Assembly: GCA_023393265.1 (NCBI GenBank)
Contig: JAEWME010000349.1
Location: forward strand, 1-8,781
Length of the DNA stretch: 8,781 nt
Reading direction: 5' to 3'
Source of the DNA: Bacteroidota bacterium
Lineage (GTDB): Bacteria > Bacteroidota > Bacteroidia > Bacteroidales > Prolixibacteraceae
Shown: positions 6,653 to 8,781 of the stretch, piece by piece
How the letters are laid out: every line of letters starts with the position of its first letter
Position numbering within the stretch: the stretch's first letter is position 1
Position numbers and translations under genes: made by a program
The notes under the pieces: generated by a model
The model's input: only the letters and a program-made list of their open reading frames with translations
Databases searched by the model: none
Told to the model about the DNA's origin: nothing

Positions 6653-6864
6653 ATAAATTACTAGACATATTATCAATTTCGGGTACATTGCTAGTGTTAT
6701 TAGGAGTCTTGTTTCTAATTCAAGAATACACTATTGGACAAATTGGATTTATTAAAGATTTAGTTGTATTCAATATATTACCTTTCAGATATTTGGTCTT
6801 TACTGCAAGCTCATTGATTTTCATATTAAAATTTGTAGACATTTATATTCCGAAAAGAAAATAA
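6649..6864 (+). CDS. Small membrane protein coupled to the upstream gene
   Basis: Protein of 71 residues starting at a GTG that overlaps the upstream stop in the sequence GTGA, the classic arrangement for translational coupling. It has two clear hydrophobic helices (about residues 5-24 and 45-66) separated by a short segment (QEYTIGQIGFIKDLVVFNI) and ends in a basic PKRK tail, which suggests a cytoplasmic C-terminus. I recognise no family. The overlap and shared cassette imply that it works with the PUA/EVE-like membrane protein, perhaps as a membrane partner; this is inference. The stop codon TAA lies two bases before the recombination nonamer, exactly as in the next cassette. Calling it a real gene rests on the overlap, the position and the complete membrane pattern. 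Confidence 0.65.
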   Translation: MNKLLDILSISGTLLVLLGVLFLIQEYTIGQIGFIKDLVVFNILPFRYLVFTASSLIFILKFVDIYIPKRK

Positions 6865-6866
6865 CT

Positions 6867-6993
6867 GTTGCTAACTTCAGCTACCCGCGGGTTCGGTGGT
6901 TTTCGGGGTGCAGTTTTCCGCTCGGTCGGCTTATCGGTTTGACAGGAAATCGCCCGCAATCCGCCCCTGCGTGTAGCTTCCTACGTTGTGTGC
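6867..6993 (+). repeat. attC-like recombination site of cassette 1
   Basis: The site runs from GTTGCTAAC (6867-6875, R-double-prime-like) to GTTGTGTGC (6985-6993, R-prime box that begins cassette 2). Inside, 6879-6896 (starting AGCTACCCGC) and 6961-6978 (ending GCGTGTAGCT) are reverse complements at 14 of 18 positions. A further TTTCC/GGAAA pair lies inside (6915-6919 and 6945-6949). The spacers between outer and inner boxes are unequal, three bases on the left and six on the right, as expected for the unpaired spacer of a folded attC. The outer boxes do not match the strict RYYYAAC/GTTRRRY consensus, so this would be a divergent attC class. Confidence 0.6.
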
Positions 6994-7054
6994 AATTATA
7001 AGTGCAACATGAAACTTTATCGTTTATTATATATTTAATAGAAACAAAGAAATT

Positions 7055-8659
7055 ATGAAAAAAACGGAATCCCTTTTTCTAGGTTTTAACGATGCGGAGA
7101 ATTTCAAAAGAAAAGAGCATAAAAAAATGTTTGAATCGTTTTTCACAAGAACTGACGATTTGCATGAACTTGTAAAGCCGCATAAATACTTTTTGTTGGG
7201 AGATAAAGGGACAGGTAAAACAGCACTTGCAGTTTATTTATCAAATTCAGACTTTTTAAATACTTCAAGTTCACTTTCATATATAAGGGAAACAGAATAT
7301 TTGAAATTTGTAACTCTAAAAAGAGATAAACATTTATCATTATCAGACTTTCAAGACATATGGAAAGTAATTCTGTTGATATTAATTTCCAGACAGATTG
7401 AAAACCAAGAACGAGATTCTGTTTTGTTTTCAAAATTTTCTAAGTTCAAGCCACTTAAAGATGCAATTGGTGAATTTTATAATAAAGCCTTTAGTCCAGA
7501 AATTATTTATGCTTTAAATTTTGTTGAAGACTCAAAGCGGGCTGCGGAGATACTTCATGAGTATTTCAAAATAGGTTTAGAAAATACAAAATCAGAATCT
7601 TTTTCAGAATCCAGGTTTCAAATCAATCTTTTGTTTATTCAGAAAAAGTTCGAAGCTGCTCTAAGCTCGTTGAACCTAGAAAAAAATCATATCATTTTTA
7701 TCGATGGAATTGACATAAGACCAAGAAATGTTGATTATGAAGAGTATCTAGATTGTATAAAAGGACTCGTTTCTGCTGTTTGGTCTCTTAATAATGATTT
7801 TTTAGCAAGCATTAAGGATTCTAAAGGTCGTTTAAAGGTCGTTCTATTAATGAGACCCGATATTTTTGCCTCTTTAAGCTTACAGAATTTAAATAATAAA
7901 ATAGCTGATAACAGCGTATTACTTGATTGGAAAACAACTTACCCGAAATACCGAGATTCAGATATTTTTAAGATGATAGACAATATTTTAAATTCTCAAC
8001 AATCTGAGTTTCAGGAATTAGGCAAATCTTGGGATTATTATTTCCCCTATCAAACAAATGTTTATAACAAAAATGAGGATTCCTTTATTTCCTTTTTACG
8101 GTTTTCAATGTTTAAACCTAGAGATATTATTTCTATGTTGAATATTTTGCAAGAAAATTTCAAAAACGAAACAAACAGGAAATGGCCAATTTTTAATGAA
8201 ACCGATTTCACTAGTCCAGAATTTAGAAATAAATACTCCGAATATTTGCTAGGAGAGATTAAAGACTTTTTAGCATTTTATCATTCTGATAAGGATTACG
8301 AGCTTTTTCTTAAGTTTTTTGAATTTCTTAATGGGAAAACTAAATTCAATTATGAAGAATACATTTCTGCATTTGATGACTTTGCGGATTTTGTTGAAAA
8401 AAACGATATAGATATCCCCATATTTTTCGAAACAAGCGATAATTTTTTACAATTTATGTATCAGCTAAATATTGTTTGTTATATTGAAGATACCGAAGAT
8501 TCTGAGCCATTTATCCATTGGTGTTTTAGAGAAAGGTCATATGCTAATCTTAATCCAAAAATCAAAATTGGTGTACGTTATCAAATGCATTATGGATTAT
8601 CTAAGGCATTCAACATCGGTAAAAGATTTAAGACTAGAATAATAAAAAGGAAGAAATAA
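7055..8659 (+). CDS. P-loop ATPase resembling the Sll1717 family
   Basis: Cytoplasmic NTPase of 534 residues. The Walker A motif is GDKGTGKT (residues 49-56), preceded by a strand KYFLL. Walker B is IIFIDGID (213-220, Asp 217). The strand VVLLMRPDIF (262-271) occupies the sensor position and is typical of Sll1717-type P-loop ATPases. The C-terminal third (about 390-534) is mostly alpha-helical and polar. Its last part (FLQFMYQLNIVCYIED, then HWCFRERSY and YQMHYGLSKAFNI) looks like a winged-helix-type ending. I see no nuclease or transmembrane domain. Such STAND/KAP-like ATPases recur in accessory and defence loci, so a regulatory or antiphage role is plausible but unproven. The ATG at 7055 follows a 69-base leader in the cassette, in which TATATTTA is a weak -7 match. 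The sequence is AT-rich, unlike the left half of the window. Confidence 0.75.
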   Translation: MKKTESLFLGFNDAENFKRKEHKKMFESFFTRTDDLHELVKPHKYFLLGDKGTGKTALAVYLSNSDFLNTSSSLSYIRETEYLKFVTLKRDKHLSLSDFQDIWKVILLILISRQIENQERDSVLFSKFSKFKPLKDAIGEFYNKAFSPEIIYALNFVEDSKRAAEILHEYFKIGLENTKSESFSESRFQINLLFIQKKFEAALSSLNLEKNHIIFIDGIDIRPRNVDYEEYLDCIKGLVSAVWSLNNDFLASIKDSKGRLKVVLLMRPDIFASLSLQNLNNKIADNSVLLDWKTTYPKYRDSDIFKMIDNILNSQQSEFQELGKSWDYYFPYQTNVYNKNEDSFISFLRFSMFKPRDIISMLNILQENFKNETNRKWPIFNETDFTSPEFRNKYSEYLLGEIKDFLAFYHSDKDYELFLKFFEFLNGKTKFNYEEYISAFDDFADFVEKNDIDIPIFFETSDNFLQFMYQLNIVCYIEDTEDSEPFIHWCFRERSYANLNPKIKIGVRYQMHYGLSKAFNIGKRFKTRIIKRKK

Positions 8660-8661
8660 CT

Positions 8662-8684
8662 GCGCACAACATCAGCTACCCGTC
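8662..8684 (+). repeat. Left half of the attC-like site of cassette 2
   Basis: GCGCACAAC (8662-8670) sits two bases after the TAA stop, followed by ATC and AGCTACCCG (8674-8682). The corresponding stretch after cassette 1 is GTTGCTAAC, TTC, AGCTACCCG. Beyond this point the two sites diverge. No GTAGCT-to-GTT right arm appears in the remaining 97 bases, so the site is longer than that of cassette 1 or is truncated. Confidence 0.55.
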
Positions 8685-8781
8685 CTTTAGGTTTACATGG
8701 ATTTATTAACAAGAAGCGTGTGTTTTGAAGAAGATGATGATGTAAGGGGTTGATATTCTTTTCTTTTTGCTACTTTTTCTT

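Larger units (their letters stand above)
5636..6985 (+). mobile_element. Integron-like gene cassette 1
   Basis: A 1350-base unit running from TTAGCAAC to the G of the next GTT box. It contains a short leader, two overlapping plus-strand genes and a 3-prime recombination site. Its termini form an imperfect inverted repeat: GTTAGCAACAATTATA at the start against GTTAGCAACAGTTATT read from the other strand at the end, 14 of 16 matching. The genes are AT-rich compared with the chromosomal genes to the left. No integrase is encoded in the window, so by gene content this would be a cluster of attC sites lacking an integrase. Confidence 0.6.
6986..8781 (+). mobile_element. Integron-like gene cassette 2 (right end not in window)
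   Basis: The cassette begins TTGTGTGCAATTATA, carries one plus-strand gene and ends after it with GCGCACAAC (8662-8670). That nonamer complements the cassette start GTTGTGTGC at eight of nine positions, and the ninth is wobble-compatible. The stop codon, the CT spacer, the nonamer and TCAGCTACCCG are arranged exactly as in cassette 1. The right half of its recombination site is not seen before the window ends. Confidence 0.55.

Noticed and set aside
5636..6875. Cassette 1 as a transposon with 9-16 bp terminal inverted repeats
   Set aside because: There is no transposase gene and no target duplication, and the next unit repeats the same layout with a different but self-matching nonamer. Integron-type cassettes explain this better, although the alternative is not excluded.
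7009..7038. Nine-codon open frame in the cassette 2 leader (possible leader peptide)
   Set aside because: Nothing but a start and a stop supports it, and no attenuator structure is visible.
5621..8757. GTTGATATT shared by 5621-5629 and 8749-8757 as a possible pair of boundary sequences
   Set aside because: It is a nine-base AT-rich match without shared flanks or consistent position relative to the boxes; chance is likely.

Overview
The window looks like a Bacteroidota chromosome. Coding signals include a histidine kinase followed by an OmpR-type regulator, a group III-type phosphofructokinase and a DUF1080 lipoprotein. Start codons lack obvious Shine-Dalgarno sequences, and TAnnTTTG-type promoter boxes sit upstream of two genes. 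Marinilabiliales/Prolixibacteraceae is my impression only; the sequence does not prove it.

Left half (1-4767), ordinary chromosome: a sensor kinase (18-1406), its response regulator (1408-2124) and a half-size TauE/SafE membrane protein (2142-2510) form a compact plus-strand run that probably is one operon. A 35-bp near-perfect palindrome lies in the convergent gap before the minus-strand phosphofructokinase gene (2704-3735). Divergent promoter boxes separate that gene from a DUF1080 lipoprotein gene (3940-4731), which ends in a clear intrinsic terminator.

Middle (4768-5635), about 870 bases without a credible gene but full of structure: a nested palindromic block resembling a REP/BIME unit (4781-4921), a six-unit degenerate tandem repeat with an exact 41-bp period (5047-5292) containing a 14-bp inverted repeat, and GC-rich hairpins (5518-5557).

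Right half (5636-8781), AT-rich accessory DNA laid out like two consecutive integron gene cassettes with no integrase in view. Each cassette starts at a GTT-containing nonamer followed by AATTATA and ends, two bases after its last stop codon, in a nonamer complementary to its own start: GTTAGCAAC with GTTGCTAAC, and GTTGTGTGC with GCGCACAAC. The constant block TCAGCTACCCG follows each end. The nonamers differ between the two cassettes but match within each one, which is the logic of attC R-prime and R-double-prime boxes. Cassette 1 encodes a protein with an N-terminal PUA/EVE-like domain and a transmembrane segment, translationally coupled to a 71-residue membrane protein. Cassette 2 encodes a P-loop ATPase resembling the Sll1717 family. 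The cargo suggests defence functions, but that is inference. The array continues, or decays, past the right edge of the window.
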